A stretch of 64,000 nucleotides of DNA. Source: Nocardioides alkalitolerans (lineage in GTDB: Bacteria; Actinomycetota; Actinomycetes; Propionibacteriales; Nocardioidaceae). This document shows, one piece after another, positions 42,831 to 50,839 of the stretch. The notes beneath the pieces are model-generated. The model saw nothing but the letters and a program-made list of their open reading frames with translations. It was not told where the DNA came from and did not search any database. The position numbers and the translations under genes are program-made. Every line of letters begins with the position of its first letter. The first letter of the stretch is position 1. The stretch spans positions 1 to 64,000 of the forward strand of contig CP116227.1 of assembly GCA_038184435.1 (NCBI GenBank). The letters are read 5' to 3'.

Positions 42831-42902
42831 AACACGCCGCTTTGACCATCAACGTTGATGGTCAAAGCGGCGTGTTCCCCGGCTGACCGGGGAACACGCC
42901 GC
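42831..42902. repeat. Palindromic element C: 46-base perfect palindrome plus competing hairpin
   Basis: 42831-42876 is a perfect 46-base palindrome (arms AACACGCCGC...GCGGCGTGTT around TTTGACCATCAAC/GTTGATGGTCAAA). The right arm GCGGCGTGTT (42867-42876) is also the left arm of GCGGCGTGTTCCCCGG-CTGA-arm (42867-42902), so the two hairpins exclude one another. It precedes the stop of the minus-strand flavoprotein by 16 bases. Confidence 0.85.
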
Positions 42903-42917
42903 CCCGGCGACGCCCGC

Positions 42918-44555
42918 TCAGTCCCGACCCGCCGCGTGCCGCCCGGCGAGGTACCCGAACGCCATGGCCGGGCCGAGCGTGCCGCCGGCCCCGCCGTACG
43001 TCGCGCCGAACGGCGAGCCCATCGCGTTGCCCGCGGCGTAGAGGCCCTCGACTACGTCGCCGTCCACGTCGAGCACCCGGGCGTCGGGGTCGACGCGGGG
43101 GCCGCCCTTCGTGCCGAGCGCGCCGCTGTGGATCTGCACCGCGTAGAACGGGGCCTCGTCGAGCGGGCCGAGGGTGCCGCGCACGTCGCGCTTGTACGCC
43201 GGGTCCCCCCACCAGCGGTCGTGGGCGCTGACGCCGCGGCCGAACTCCGGGTCGTGGCCCGCCGCGACGTTCGCGTTCCAGTCCGCCACCGTGGCCTCGA
43301 GCCCGTCGGCGTCGATGCCGAGGTCGTCGGCCAGCGCGCGGAGGGTGGGGTACGCCGTCATCCACTCCGGCGGCACCTCGCCGCGGCGGTGGGGGCCGAC
43401 CGTGCCGTACCGCCGCAGGTGCTCCTGGTCGAAGACCATCCAGCACGGCAGGTTCGCGTAGTCGAACGCCGCGACGTCCTCCACGTGGAACGCGCCGCCG
43501 AACGCGTTGTAGTTGGCCGCCTCGTTCGTGAAGCGGCGGCCGCGCCGGTTCACCATGATGGAGCGGGGGCGGGTGCGGTCGGCGTTGACCATGTACCGGT
43601 CCATCGGGTTGATGCCCGGCGGCAGGTCGGCGGCCGGGATCCACCACGCCTCGCGCATGGTGCTGAGCGCTGCACCGACCCGCATCGCCATCCGCAGCCC
43701 GTCGCCCGTGTTGGTCGGCACGGAGACGGGGTGGGTCAACGGCCCGCGGAGGAAGGCCCGCTTCAGCTCCTCGTCCCACTCGAAGCCGCCGCAGGCGAGC
43801 ACGACACCGCCCGTCGCGCGGGCGACGAGGGGTCCCTCAGGGGTCTCGAGGCGTACGCCGCGGACCGCGCCGTCCTCGGTCACGAGCGTGGTGCCGCGGC
43901 AGCCGGTGCGTGGTTCCACGCCGAGGTCGAGGAGGGCGCCGAGGAGCCGACCGACGAGGGCCTGGCCGGCGCCGCGCTCGTCGTGCTCGGCGCGGCGGGC
44001 GAGCTCCTCGCGGGACGGCGGGTCGGGGTCGACCGCGCCGAGCGGGGTCTCGCTCATGGTGAACGCGGGGTGCGCGAAGTAGGGGCTCGGCGTGACGCGG
44101 TGCTGCCACTTCCCGAGCCGGTCGAAGGGGTAGAGCGGGCACTCGATCGTGCGGCCGCCGCCGGGCAGTCCGCCGGGGTGCTCCGGGTGGTAGTCGGGGA
44201 AGTCGGGCACGGCGCTGAACTCCGTGCCGGCCTCGGCGTCGAGGAACCGGACCATGGCGGGCGCGGCCGCGACGTAGGCGTCGACGAGGCGTTCCTCGAG
44301 CAGGCCGCGCGACAGCGACAGGATGTAGCGCTTGGCCTGCTCCGGGGAGTCGACGACGCCGATGGCCTCCTGGTGGGGGTGGCACGGCACCCACACGTGC
44401 CCGCCCGACCAGGCGGTCGTGCCGCCCACCTCGTCGGCCTTCTCGAAGAGCGCGACACGTGCGCCTCCGCGGGCGGCGGTGAAGGCGGCGGTGAGCCCGG
44501 CGGCGCCGGTGCCGAGGACGACGACGTCCCAGGTCTCCTCTGGTGGTGACGGCAT
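42918..44555 (-). CDS. FAD-dependent oxidoreductase, 3-ketosteroid dehydrogenase-like
   Basis: 545 aa, ATG at 44555 with AAGGGAA upstream. FAD motif VVVLGTGAAGLTAAF (11-25), then FPDYHPEHPGGLPGG, NEAANYNAFGGAFH and TYGGAGGTLGPAMAFGY with the Tyr-x3-Gly ketone-binding pair of the KstD family. It is a clear paralogue of the protein at 5414-7108 but lacks the Thr/Glu repeat tail. Desaturation next to a ring ketone is likely; the substrate may differ from the first copy. It is alone on the minus strand, divergent from the ribose-type importer with its own TTGACA-N18-TAGGAA promoter. Confidence 0.85.
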   Translation of the reverse strand: MPSPPEETWDVVVLGTGAAGLTAAFTAARGGARVALFEKADEVGGTTAWSGGHVWVPCHPHQEAIGVVDSPEQAKRYILSLSRGLLEERLVDAYVAAAPAMVRFLDAEAGTEFSAVPDFPDYHPEHPGGLPGGGRTIECPLYPFDRLGKWQHRVTPSPYFAHPAFTMSETPLGAVDPDPPSREELARRAEHDERGAGQALVGRLLGALLDLGVEPRTGCRGTTLVTEDGAVRGVRLETPEGPLVARATGGVVLACGGFEWDEELKRAFLRGPLTHPVSVPTNTGDGLRMAMRVGAALSTMREAWWIPAADLPPGINPMDRYMVNADRTRPRSIMVNRRGRRFTNEAANYNAFGGAFHVEDVAAFDYANLPCWMVFDQEHLRRYGTVGPHRRGEVPPEWMTAYPTLRALADDLGIDADGLEATVADWNANVAAGHDPEFGRGVSAHDRWWGDPAYKRDVRGTLGPLDEAPFYAVQIHSGALGTKGGPRVDPDARVLDVDGDVVEGLYAAGNAMGSPFGATYGGAGGTLGPAMAFGYLAGRHAAGRD

Positions 44556-44572
44556 GACGTTTCCCTTCCGAG

Positions 44573-44618
44573 CGTTTGGTTGCGGCCATTCCTAGAGGTC
44601 GTCGACCGAGCTTGTCAA
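44573..44618 (-). promoter_or_regulatory. Promoter of the KstD-like flavoprotein
   Basis: On the minus strand TTGACA (44618-44613), an 18-base spacer and TAGGAA (44594-44589) give a good promoter. CAACCAAACG (complement of 44573-44582) in the leader resembles half of the TetR operator. The palindrome 44622-44635 lies just upstream of the -35. Confidence 0.6.
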
Positions 44619-44621
44619 CGA

Positions 44622-44635
44622 ATGATGCGCATCAT
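44622..44635. promoter_or_regulatory. Perfect 14-base palindrome ATGATGCGCATCAT
   Basis: A perfect palindrome midway between two divergent promoters (minus -35 at 44613-44618, plus -35 at 44647-44652). The site ATGATGCGCATGAT in the Liv operon leader (15727-15740) differs at one base. Probably the operator of a dimeric regulator not yet identified. Confidence 0.6.
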
Positions 44636-44646
44636 CCGCCGGTCCA

Positions 44647-44684
44647 TTGACAACCAACCGATTGGCAGATTAGAAATGGTCATG
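44647..44684 (+). promoter_or_regulatory. Promoter with TetR-type operator in the spacer; leaderless start
   Basis: TTGACA (44647-44652), 18 bases and TAGAAA (44671-44676). CCAACCGATTGG (44654-44665) lies in the spacer, where a bound repressor would exclude polymerase. The GTG start at 44684 lies seven bases after the -10, so the transcript should begin at or next to the start codon, with no Shine-Dalgarno. Confidence 0.7.
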
Positions 44685-46243
44685 TGACCCCGACCACACG
44701 ACCTGCGACGCCGTCGTCCCGTCCCGCCACCGGCGGGTCGCCGCGACCGCTCGACCCGCCGACCGCGCTCCGGGTGCGCGGCCTGACGAAGACGTTCGGC
44801 GCGGCCCAGGTGCTGCGCGGCGTCGACCTCGACGTCCGGGCCGGGGAGGTGCACGCGTTCATCGGCGCCAACGGCTCCGGCAAGTCGACGACCATCAAGG
44901 TGCTCGCCGGCTACCACGACGCCGACGAGGCCTCCTGCGAGGTGGGCGGCGAGACCGTGACGCTGACGACGCGCACCGCCAAGCGCCACGACGGCCTGCG
45001 CTTCGTCCACCAGGACCTCGGTCAGGTCCCCGAGCTCAGCGCCGTCGACAACATCGCGCTCGCGCACGGCTACCAGCGCACCCGCTTCGGTGCCATCGAC
45101 TGGAAGGCGCAGCGCGAGCTGACCCGCCGCGCCCTCGCCCGGTTCGGCACGCACGTCGACATCGACGAGCCGCTCGCCGCCCACAGCGCCGTCGTGCGCA
45201 CCGAGCTGGCCATCTCCGCGGCCGTGCACGGCTGGGAGCCGGGGCAGGGCGTCCTCGTGCTCGACGAACCGACGGCGATGCTGCCCCCGACCCAGGTCGA
45301 GCGTCTCTTCGAGGTCGTCCGCTCGGTGCGCGACTCGGGTGCCGGGGTGCTCTACGTGTCCCACCGCCTCGACGAGATCTTCGCGCTCGCCGACCGCGTC
45401 AGCGTGATCCGCGGCGGCGCGATCGTCGGCACCTACGACGTCGCCGACGTCACCGCCGACGACCTCGCCGACGCGATGGTCGGCACCCGCGGGGCCAGCA
45501 CCCGCCACGTCGCCAAGGCGACCGGGTCGGGGGAGGAGGACGTCGTGCTCCGCGCCACCGGCCTGACCGGGCGCACCATGGCCGGCATCGACCTCGAGCT
45601 CCGTCGCGGCGAGGTGCTCGGCATCGCCGGCCTCGTCGGATCGGGTTCGGAGGAGGTGCCCTACGCCATCGCCGGCCGGCTCACCGGTCCGCGGGGCGGC
45701 ACCGTCACGCTCACCGACGGCGGGTCGGCGCACGACATCCCGCTCGTGCCCGGCAACCGCATCGCCGAGGGGGTCTTCCTCGAGGCGACGGTGGCCGAGA
45801 ACCTCTCGATCGGCTCGCTCGGCTCCGTCAGCGCCGGGCCGCGCCTGTCGCACCGGCGCGAGCGGGCGGTCGTCGAGGACTGGATCCGCCGGCTCGGCAT
45901 CGCGGCTCCCGCCGCGGACGCCCCGATCTCCACGCTCAGCGGCGGCAACCAGCAGAAGGTCGTGATCGCCCGCTGCCTCAACCGGGCTCCCCGGATCCTC
46001 GCGATGAGCGAGCCCACGGCCGGCGTGGACATCGCGACCCGGTCCCGCATCTACGACCTCGTCGCCACCGAGGCCGCCGCCGGCCTGAGCGTCGTCGTCA
46101 CGTCCTCCGACCCCCAGGACCTCGTCGCCCTCTGCTCCCGCGTGCTCGTCGTCCGCGACGGCCTCGTGGTGGCGGAGCTGGTCGGCGACGAGGTCGCCGA
46201 GCACACCATCGTCCGCGCCATCGAAGGGATCCGAGCAGCATGA
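44684..46243 (+). CDS. Ribose-type ABC transporter ATPase (two ATPase domains)
   Basis: 519 aa from a GTG. The first domain has Walker A GANGSGKST (61-69) and Walker B VLVLDEPTAM, but where LSxGQ is expected it reads AAHSAVVRTELA. The second domain has the degenerate P-loop GLVGSGSEE normal for RbsA/MglA, an intact LSGGNQQK signature, and SEPTAGVD where Walker B Asp is replaced by Ser. So only composite ATP sites can be complete. It powers the importer whose permease (46240, ATGA overlap) and binding protein follow. Gene context is acyl-CoA catabolism rather than sugar use, so the cargo is probably not a sugar. Confidence 0.87.
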   Translation: MTPTTRPATPSSRPATGGSPRPLDPPTALRVRGLTKTFGAAQVLRGVDLDVRAGEVHAFIGANGSGKSTTIKVLAGYHDADEASCEVGGETVTLTTRTAKRHDGLRFVHQDLGQVPELSAVDNIALAHGYQRTRFGAIDWKAQRELTRRALARFGTHVDIDEPLAAHSAVVRTELAISAAVHGWEPGQGVLVLDEPTAMLPPTQVERLFEVVRSVRDSGAGVLYVSHRLDEIFALADRVSVIRGGAIVGTYDVADVTADDLADAMVGTRGASTRHVAKATGSGEEDVVLRATGLTGRTMAGIDLELRRGEVLGIAGLVGSGSEEVPYAIAGRLTGPRGGTVTLTDGGSAHDIPLVPGNRIAEGVFLEATVAENLSIGSLGSVSAGPRLSHRRERAVVEDWIRRLGIAAPAADAPISTLSGGNQQKVVIARCLNRAPRILAMSEPTAGVDIATRSRIYDLVATEAAAGLSVVVTSSDPQDLVALCSRVLVVRDGLVVAELVGDEVAEHTIVRAIEGIRAA

Positions 46244-47328
46244 GCGACCTCCAGACGGGGCCGGCCCACGTCGCCGCCCCGACCGCCCACGGCGTCGTGA
46301 CCGACGGCCCCGGCGCAGCCGGCCCGACCACCGCCGGCGCGCCGCCGGAGGCGTCCCGCCCCTGGACCCGGCACCTCGCCTTCTCCAACATCGGCGCCGT
46401 CTACGTGCTGGTGGCGCTCGTCGTGCTCTTCGCCGTGTGGGTGCCGCAGACCTTCCTCACGTCGGCGACGTTCTACCAGGTGCTCAACAGCAACGCGGTG
46501 ACCGCGCTGGCCGCGCTCAGCGTCATCGTGCCGCTGTCGGCGCGGGTCTTCGACCTCTCCATCGGCGGCACCATCACGCTCACCGGGGTCGTGGTGACGC
46601 AGCTGATCGTCAAGCACGAGCTGGGGGTCACCGCGGCCGTCGCGGTGGCGCTCCTCGTCGGCATCCTCATCGGCGTGCTCAACGCCGTCGTGGTCGTCGT
46701 GCTCAAGATCGACTCGTTCATCGCGACGATGGCCTCCGGCGCCCTGCTCGCCGCCTTCACCACGATGGTGACCGGCGACCTCGACGTCACGGGCGTGGTG
46801 CTCTCGCAGGGCTTCAACGAGATCGGCCAGGGCATGGTCGGCGGCGTCACCCTCCCGGTCATCTACGTCGCCGTCGTGACCGCCGTGCTGTGGTTCGTGC
46901 TGCAGCACACCGCCTTCGGCCGTCGCATGTACGCCACCGGCTTCAACAAGGAGGCCGCGCGCCTCTCGGGCGTGCCCACCGAGCGGCTCCGCTTCGCCTC
47001 GCTCGTCATCTCGGGCGGTCTCGCGGGACTCGCCGGCATCGTCCTCGCGGGCACCCTGGCCGCCGGGTCGGTGACCGCGGGCACGCCGTACCTGCTCGGC
47101 GCGTTCGCCGCGGCCTTCCTCGGCGCCACGCAGCTGCAGCGCGGCCGCTTCAACGCGGTCGGCACCATCATCGCCGTGCTGCTCCTGGGCACGGGCATCG
47201 TCGGCCTCGGGCTCGCCCAGGCCCCCACCTGGTCGCAGGACCTCTTCACCGGCCTCGTGCTCATCGTCGCCCTCATCGCGACCCGCTACCAGCGGGCCGG
47301 TGCGGCGAACGCCACCACGTCGCACTGA
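46240..47328 (+). CDS. Ribose-type ABC transporter permease
   Basis: 362 aa. After a ~45-residue Ala/Pro-rich cytoplasmic tail come eight to ten membrane segments with RbsC/MglC-type motifs: NSNAVTALAALSVIVPLSARVFDLSIGG (seen as FDLSIGG), NAVVVVVLKIDSFIATM, GRRMYATGFNKEAARLSGVP and GLAGLAGIVLAG. It forms the homodimeric channel of the importer with the dual ATPase upstream. The binding-protein gene follows after 93 bases. Confidence 0.88.
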   Translation: MSDLQTGPAHVAAPTAHGVVTDGPGAAGPTTAGAPPEASRPWTRHLAFSNIGAVYVLVALVVLFAVWVPQTFLTSATFYQVLNSNAVTALAALSVIVPLSARVFDLSIGGTITLTGVVVTQLIVKHELGVTAAVAVALLVGILIGVLNAVVVVVLKIDSFIATMASGALLAAFTTMVTGDLDVTGVVLSQGFNEIGQGMVGGVTLPVIYVAVVTAVLWFVLQHTAFGRRMYATGFNKEAARLSGVPTERLRFASLVISGGLAGLAGIVLAGTLAAGSVTAGTPYLLGAFAAAFLGATQLQRGRFNAVGTIIAVLLLGTGIVGLGLAQAPTWSQDLFTGLVLIVALIATRYQRAGAANATTSH

Positions 47329-47421
47329 CCCGCGACGTACCCCGCTCCTCACCCCCACCCCTCCTCGGCGACCACCAGAGCGCCGGGTCTCGGACCTCCA
47401 TCGAGAAGGATCGTGATCGCC

Positions 47422-48567
47422 ATGTCCGCACGCCCGCAGACGCGCACCCGCCGCGTGCTCGGAGCCCTCGCCCTCGGCGTCCTGCCCCTCGTCGCCGCCA
47501 CCGCCTGCGGTGGTGCCGGCGGCAGCGAGGCCGTCGTCGACGGCTCCAGCGACGAGCAGCTCGCCGAGGCCGCCGAGATCAACGAGGCCGCCCAGCAGCG
47601 GCCCACCGAGATCCAGGACCTCCTCACCCCGATCGACGCGCCCATCCCGCGCGACAAGACGATCGTCAGCATCCTCTGCGGCCTCACCGCCTGCGAGGAG
47701 CTCAACAACATCTTCGCCGAGGCGGCCGAGGTGCTCGGCTGGGAGGTCATCACCCTGACCACCACCGGCGCCCCCGAGAGCGTCAAGGAGGCGTGGGCCC
47801 AGGCCGTGCGCATCGCCCCCGACGCCGTCATCGCCTCGGGCCACGACACGCACCTGTACGCCGCGGAGCTGGCCCAGCTCACCGAGGCCGGGATCCCCGT
47901 CGTGCAGAACTCGCTGAGCGAGGAGGCGACGCCGGAGAACGGGCTGCTGGCCTCCTACAACAACGCGGCCACGACCCGCGCCGGCGGCCTGGCCGCCGCG
48001 TTCATCGTCGACCACTCGCAGGGCACGGCGAACACGCTCTACGTCGACATCCCCGCCTACGCCGTGCTGGCCGCCGTGCGCGAGAACTTCGCGGAGAACT
48101 ACGAGGAGCTCTGCCCCGGCTGCGAGATGGACACCATGGACATCTCGATCACCCAGGTCGGCAAGGACGTGCCGAACCTGATCGTCTCGAAGCTCCGCGC
48201 CAACCCGAACATCAACTACGTCATGTTCCCCTCGGGCGCCGCGAGCGCCGGTGTCGCGGCCGCACTGCGTGCCGCCGGCCTGGCCGACAAGGTCGACATC
48301 GTCACCTCCTCGTCGGGCGCCACCAACTTCGCCGCGGTCGCGGCCGGTGACGAGCTCGCCGCCCAGGCACTCGGCTTCTACGAGCTGATGTGGCTCGAGG
48401 CCGACACCCTGGCCCGCCACTTCGCCGGCGTCGAGATGCCCGACCTCAACGAGGTGCGGATGATCCGGCAGACCCTCGTGCAGGACAACATCGTAGAGAC
48501 GGAGGGCCTCTACCCCCTCGTCGAGGACTACGACGACCAGTTCAAGGCGCTCTGGGGCGTCTCGTGA
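47422..48567 (+). CDS. ABC transporter substrate-binding lipoprotein, ribose type
   Basis: 381 aa from the ATG at 47422 (GTG at 47413 is too close to the AGAAGGA). A signal peptide (RRVLGALALGVLPLVAATAC) ends in a lipobox-like AATAC, giving a lipid-anchored protein. The mature part shows the Peripla_BP_4 pattern: KTIVSILCGLTACEELNNIF, AQAVRIAPDAVIASGHD, GGLAAAFIVDHSQGTAN, ANPNINYVMFPSGAAS. Four Cys in the mature chain could form disulfides. Followed by the thiolase with a GTGA overlap, tying transport to beta-oxidation. Confidence 0.87.
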   Translation: MSARPQTRTRRVLGALALGVLPLVAATACGGAGGSEAVVDGSSDEQLAEAAEINEAAQQRPTEIQDLLTPIDAPIPRDKTIVSILCGLTACEELNNIFAEAAEVLGWEVITLTTTGAPESVKEAWAQAVRIAPDAVIASGHDTHLYAAELAQLTEAGIPVVQNSLSEEATPENGLLASYNNAATTRAGGLAAAFIVDHSQGTANTLYVDIPAYAVLAAVRENFAENYEELCPGCEMDTMDISITQVGKDVPNLIVSKLRANPNINYVMFPSGAASAGVAAALRAAGLADKVDIVTSSSGATNFAAVAAGDELAAQALGFYELMWLEADTLARHFAGVEMPDLNEVRMIRQTLVQDNIVETEGLYPLVEDYDDQFKALWGVS

Positions 48568-49739
48568 GCGCGCTGACCGGACGCAGCGCGGTCGTCGTCG
48601 GCGCGACCCGCACCCCCATCGGGCGCGGCCACGCCGAGAAGGGCGACCTGCGGGACGTGCATCCCGCCGCCCTGCTGGGGCGGGCCTACCGCGGCCTGCT
48701 CGACCAGGTCGGTCTCGATCCGGCCCTCGTCGACGACGTCGTCGCGGGCTGCGGGCAGCAGCTGGGCGAGCAGTCGGCCAACGTCGCCCGGAACGGCTGG
48801 CTCCACGAGGGCCTGCCGGTCACGACGGCGGCCACCACCGTCGACCGGGCCTGCGGCTCCTCGCAGCAGGCGGTCAACGCCGCGGCCACCGCGGTGGCCG
48901 CCGGTGCCGCGGACGTCGTGATCGGCGCGGGCGTCGAGCACATGGGCCGCATCCCCTTCGCGGCCGGCCCCGACGTCCAGCAGCGCTGGGGCTCTCCGGT
49001 GACGCCCGAGCTGCTCGCCCACTTCCCGCTGGTCGGACAGGGCGAGGCCGCCGAGTGCATCGCCGACGACCACGGCCTGACGCGGCGCGAGATGGACGAG
49101 ATCGCGCTGCGCTCCCAGCAGCTCGCGGCGGCCGCGGTCGCCGAGGGGCGCTTCGACCGGGAGATCACCCCGGTCCTGACGCCGGGCGGCCTGGTGCGGC
49201 GCGACCAGGGCGTGCGGCCCGACACCGACGTGGCGGCCCTCGCGGGCCTCCGCCCCGCGTTCCGTCCCGACGGGCGGCTCACGGCGGGCAACTCCTCGCA
49301 GATCTCCGACGGCGCCGCCGCCGTGCTCGTCACCGAGGAGGGCTGGGCCCGCGACCGCGGCCTGCCCGTGCGGGCCCGCATCCTCGACGCGATCACCGTC
49401 GGATGCGACCCGGTGCGGATGCTCGAGGGACCGATCCCCGCGACGCGCCGCGTGCTCGAGCGCAACGGCATGACCATCGACGACATCGACCTGTTCGAGG
49501 TCAACGAGGCCTTCGCGGCGATCGTGCTCGCCTGGGAGCGCGAGGTGAAGGCCGACCGCGACAAGGTCAACGTCAACGGCGGCGCGATCGCGCTGGGCCA
49601 CCCGCTCGGCGCCAGCGGCGCCCGGCTGGTCACCACCCTGCTGCACGAGCTGGAGCGGCGCGACCTGGAGATCGGCCTCGTGACCATGTGCTGCGGCGGC
49701 GGCTTCGGCACGGCGACGCTCGTGCAGCGGGTCGGGTGA
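48564..49739 (+). CDS. Thiolase family protein
   Basis: 391 aa from a GTG overlapping the binding-protein stop. Nucleophile Cys97 in DRACGSSQQAV, GNSSQISDGAAAVLV, NEAFAAIVLAW, His in GHPLGASGARLV and second Cys in TMCCGGGFGTAT are all present. It cleaves a 3-ketoacyl-CoA. Sequence and motif spelling are close to the thiolase at 23974, with which it shares the FadA5/FadA6-like type. It lies in the operon starting at 44684. Confidence 0.9.
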   Translation: MSALTGRSAVVVGATRTPIGRGHAEKGDLRDVHPAALLGRAYRGLLDQVGLDPALVDDVVAGCGQQLGEQSANVARNGWLHEGLPVTTAATTVDRACGSSQQAVNAAATAVAAGAADVVIGAGVEHMGRIPFAAGPDVQQRWGSPVTPELLAHFPLVGQGEAAECIADDHGLTRREMDEIALRSQQLAAAAVAEGRFDREITPVLTPGGLVRRDQGVRPDTDVAALAGLRPAFRPDGRLTAGNSSQISDGAAAVLVTEEGWARDRGLPVRARILDAITVGCDPVRMLEGPIPATRRVLERNGMTIDDIDLFEVNEAFAAIVLAWEREVKADRDKVNVNGGAIALGHPLGASGARLVTTLLHELERRDLEIGLVTMCCGGGFGTATLVQRVG

Positions 49740-49746
49740 CGCCGCG

Positions 49747-50796
49747 ATGAGGATCGGACTGGCCGTCGGTGCCGGCGGCATGGGCGGCTCCAGCCTCGAG
49801 CCGCTGCAGGTGGTGCCCGAGGCGGAACGACTGGGGTACGACGCGGTGTGGATCGGCGAGGCCTACGGAGCCGACGCGGTCAGCGCGCTCGGCTGGCTCG
49901 CCGGACGCACCGAGCGGATCCGCCTCGGGTCGAGCATCCTGCAGATGGTGGCCCGCACGCCGGCGATGACGGCGATGACGGCGGCGGGGCTCGACCAGGT
50001 CTCCGAGGGGCGGTTCCTGCTCGGGCTGGGCACGTCGGGCCCGCAGGTGGCGGAGGGCTGGCACGGGGTCTCGTTCGACAAGCCACTGGCCCGCTCGCGC
50101 GAGTACGTCGCCATCGTGCGCGCCGCCCTCGCCCGGCAGACCGTGCGCCACGAGGGCCAGCACTTCCGGATCCCGCTGCCCGACGGGCCGGGCAAGGCCC
50201 TCAAGCTCGCCACCCGCCCGGTGCAGGACCCCGTGCCGATCTACCTGGCGGCCATGGGTCCCCGCAACACCGAGCTCGTCGGCGAGGTCGCCGACGGCTG
50301 GCTCCCGATCCTCTACCGGCCCGAGAGCGCGTCGTACTTCCGCGAGCTCCTCGAGAAGGGCGCCGCCCGCAGCGGCCGCGACGCCGCCGAGGTGGCGGTG
50401 ACGCCGATGGTGAGCGTGCTCGTCACCGACGAGGGCCCCGAGGCGCTCGCCGCGGGGCGGGACGCCATGCGGCCGTTCCTCGCCCTGTACGTCGGCGGGA
50501 TGGGTTCGCGCGAGCAGAACTTCTACCTCAACCTCGTCGCGGAGTACGGCTTCGAGGCCAACGCCCGCGCCGTGCAGGACCTCTACCTCGAGGGCCGCAA
50601 GGCCGAGGCCGAGGCGGCGCTCAGCGACGAGCTCATCGACGCCGTCACCGTCGTCGGGCCGCCGGGTGCGGTCCGCGAGCGGCTCGCGGCGTACGCCGAG
50701 GCGGGCGTCCACACGCTCGTCGCCACCAAGCCGCACGGCCTGCCCGACGACCGCCACCGCGAGCAGCTGCGGCTGATCGCCGCGGCGGCGGGCTGA
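49747..50796 (+). CDS. LLM-class F420-dependent oxidoreductase
   Basis: 349 aa. The luciferase-like barrel starts RIGLAVGAGGMGGSSLEPLQ, then AVWIGEAYGADAVSALGWLAGRT, IRLGSSILQMVARTPAMTAM, FLLGLGTSGPQVAEGWHG and VPIYLAAMGPRNTELVGE. This is the actinobacterial F420-dependent (Mer/MSMEG-type) branch, different from the other two LLM proteins in the window. It would transfer a hydride to or from an alcohol, ketone or enoyl group with F420. It lies between thiolase and racemase in the 44684 operon. Confidence 0.87.
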   Translation: MRIGLAVGAGGMGGSSLEPLQVVPEAERLGYDAVWIGEAYGADAVSALGWLAGRTERIRLGSSILQMVARTPAMTAMTAAGLDQVSEGRFLLGLGTSGPQVAEGWHGVSFDKPLARSREYVAIVRAALARQTVRHEGQHFRIPLPDGPGKALKLATRPVQDPVPIYLAAMGPRNTELVGEVADGWLPILYRPESASYFRELLEKGAARSGRDAAEVAVTPMVSVLVTDEGPEALAAGRDAMRPFLALYVGGMGSREQNFYLNLVAEYGFEANARAVQDLYLEGRKAEAEAALSDELIDAVTVVGPPGAVRERLAAYAEAGVHTLVATKPHGLPDDRHREQLRLIAAAAG

Positions 50797-50839
50797 GCCC
50801 GCCGTGACCGCCCCGTCCCGACCCGACCGTGAGGACCTC

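Noticed and set aside
42641..42902. Insertion sequence or transposon ends
   Set aside because: Inverted repeats are present, but no transposase or target duplication is seen anywhere in the window; the elements only occupy convergent gaps.
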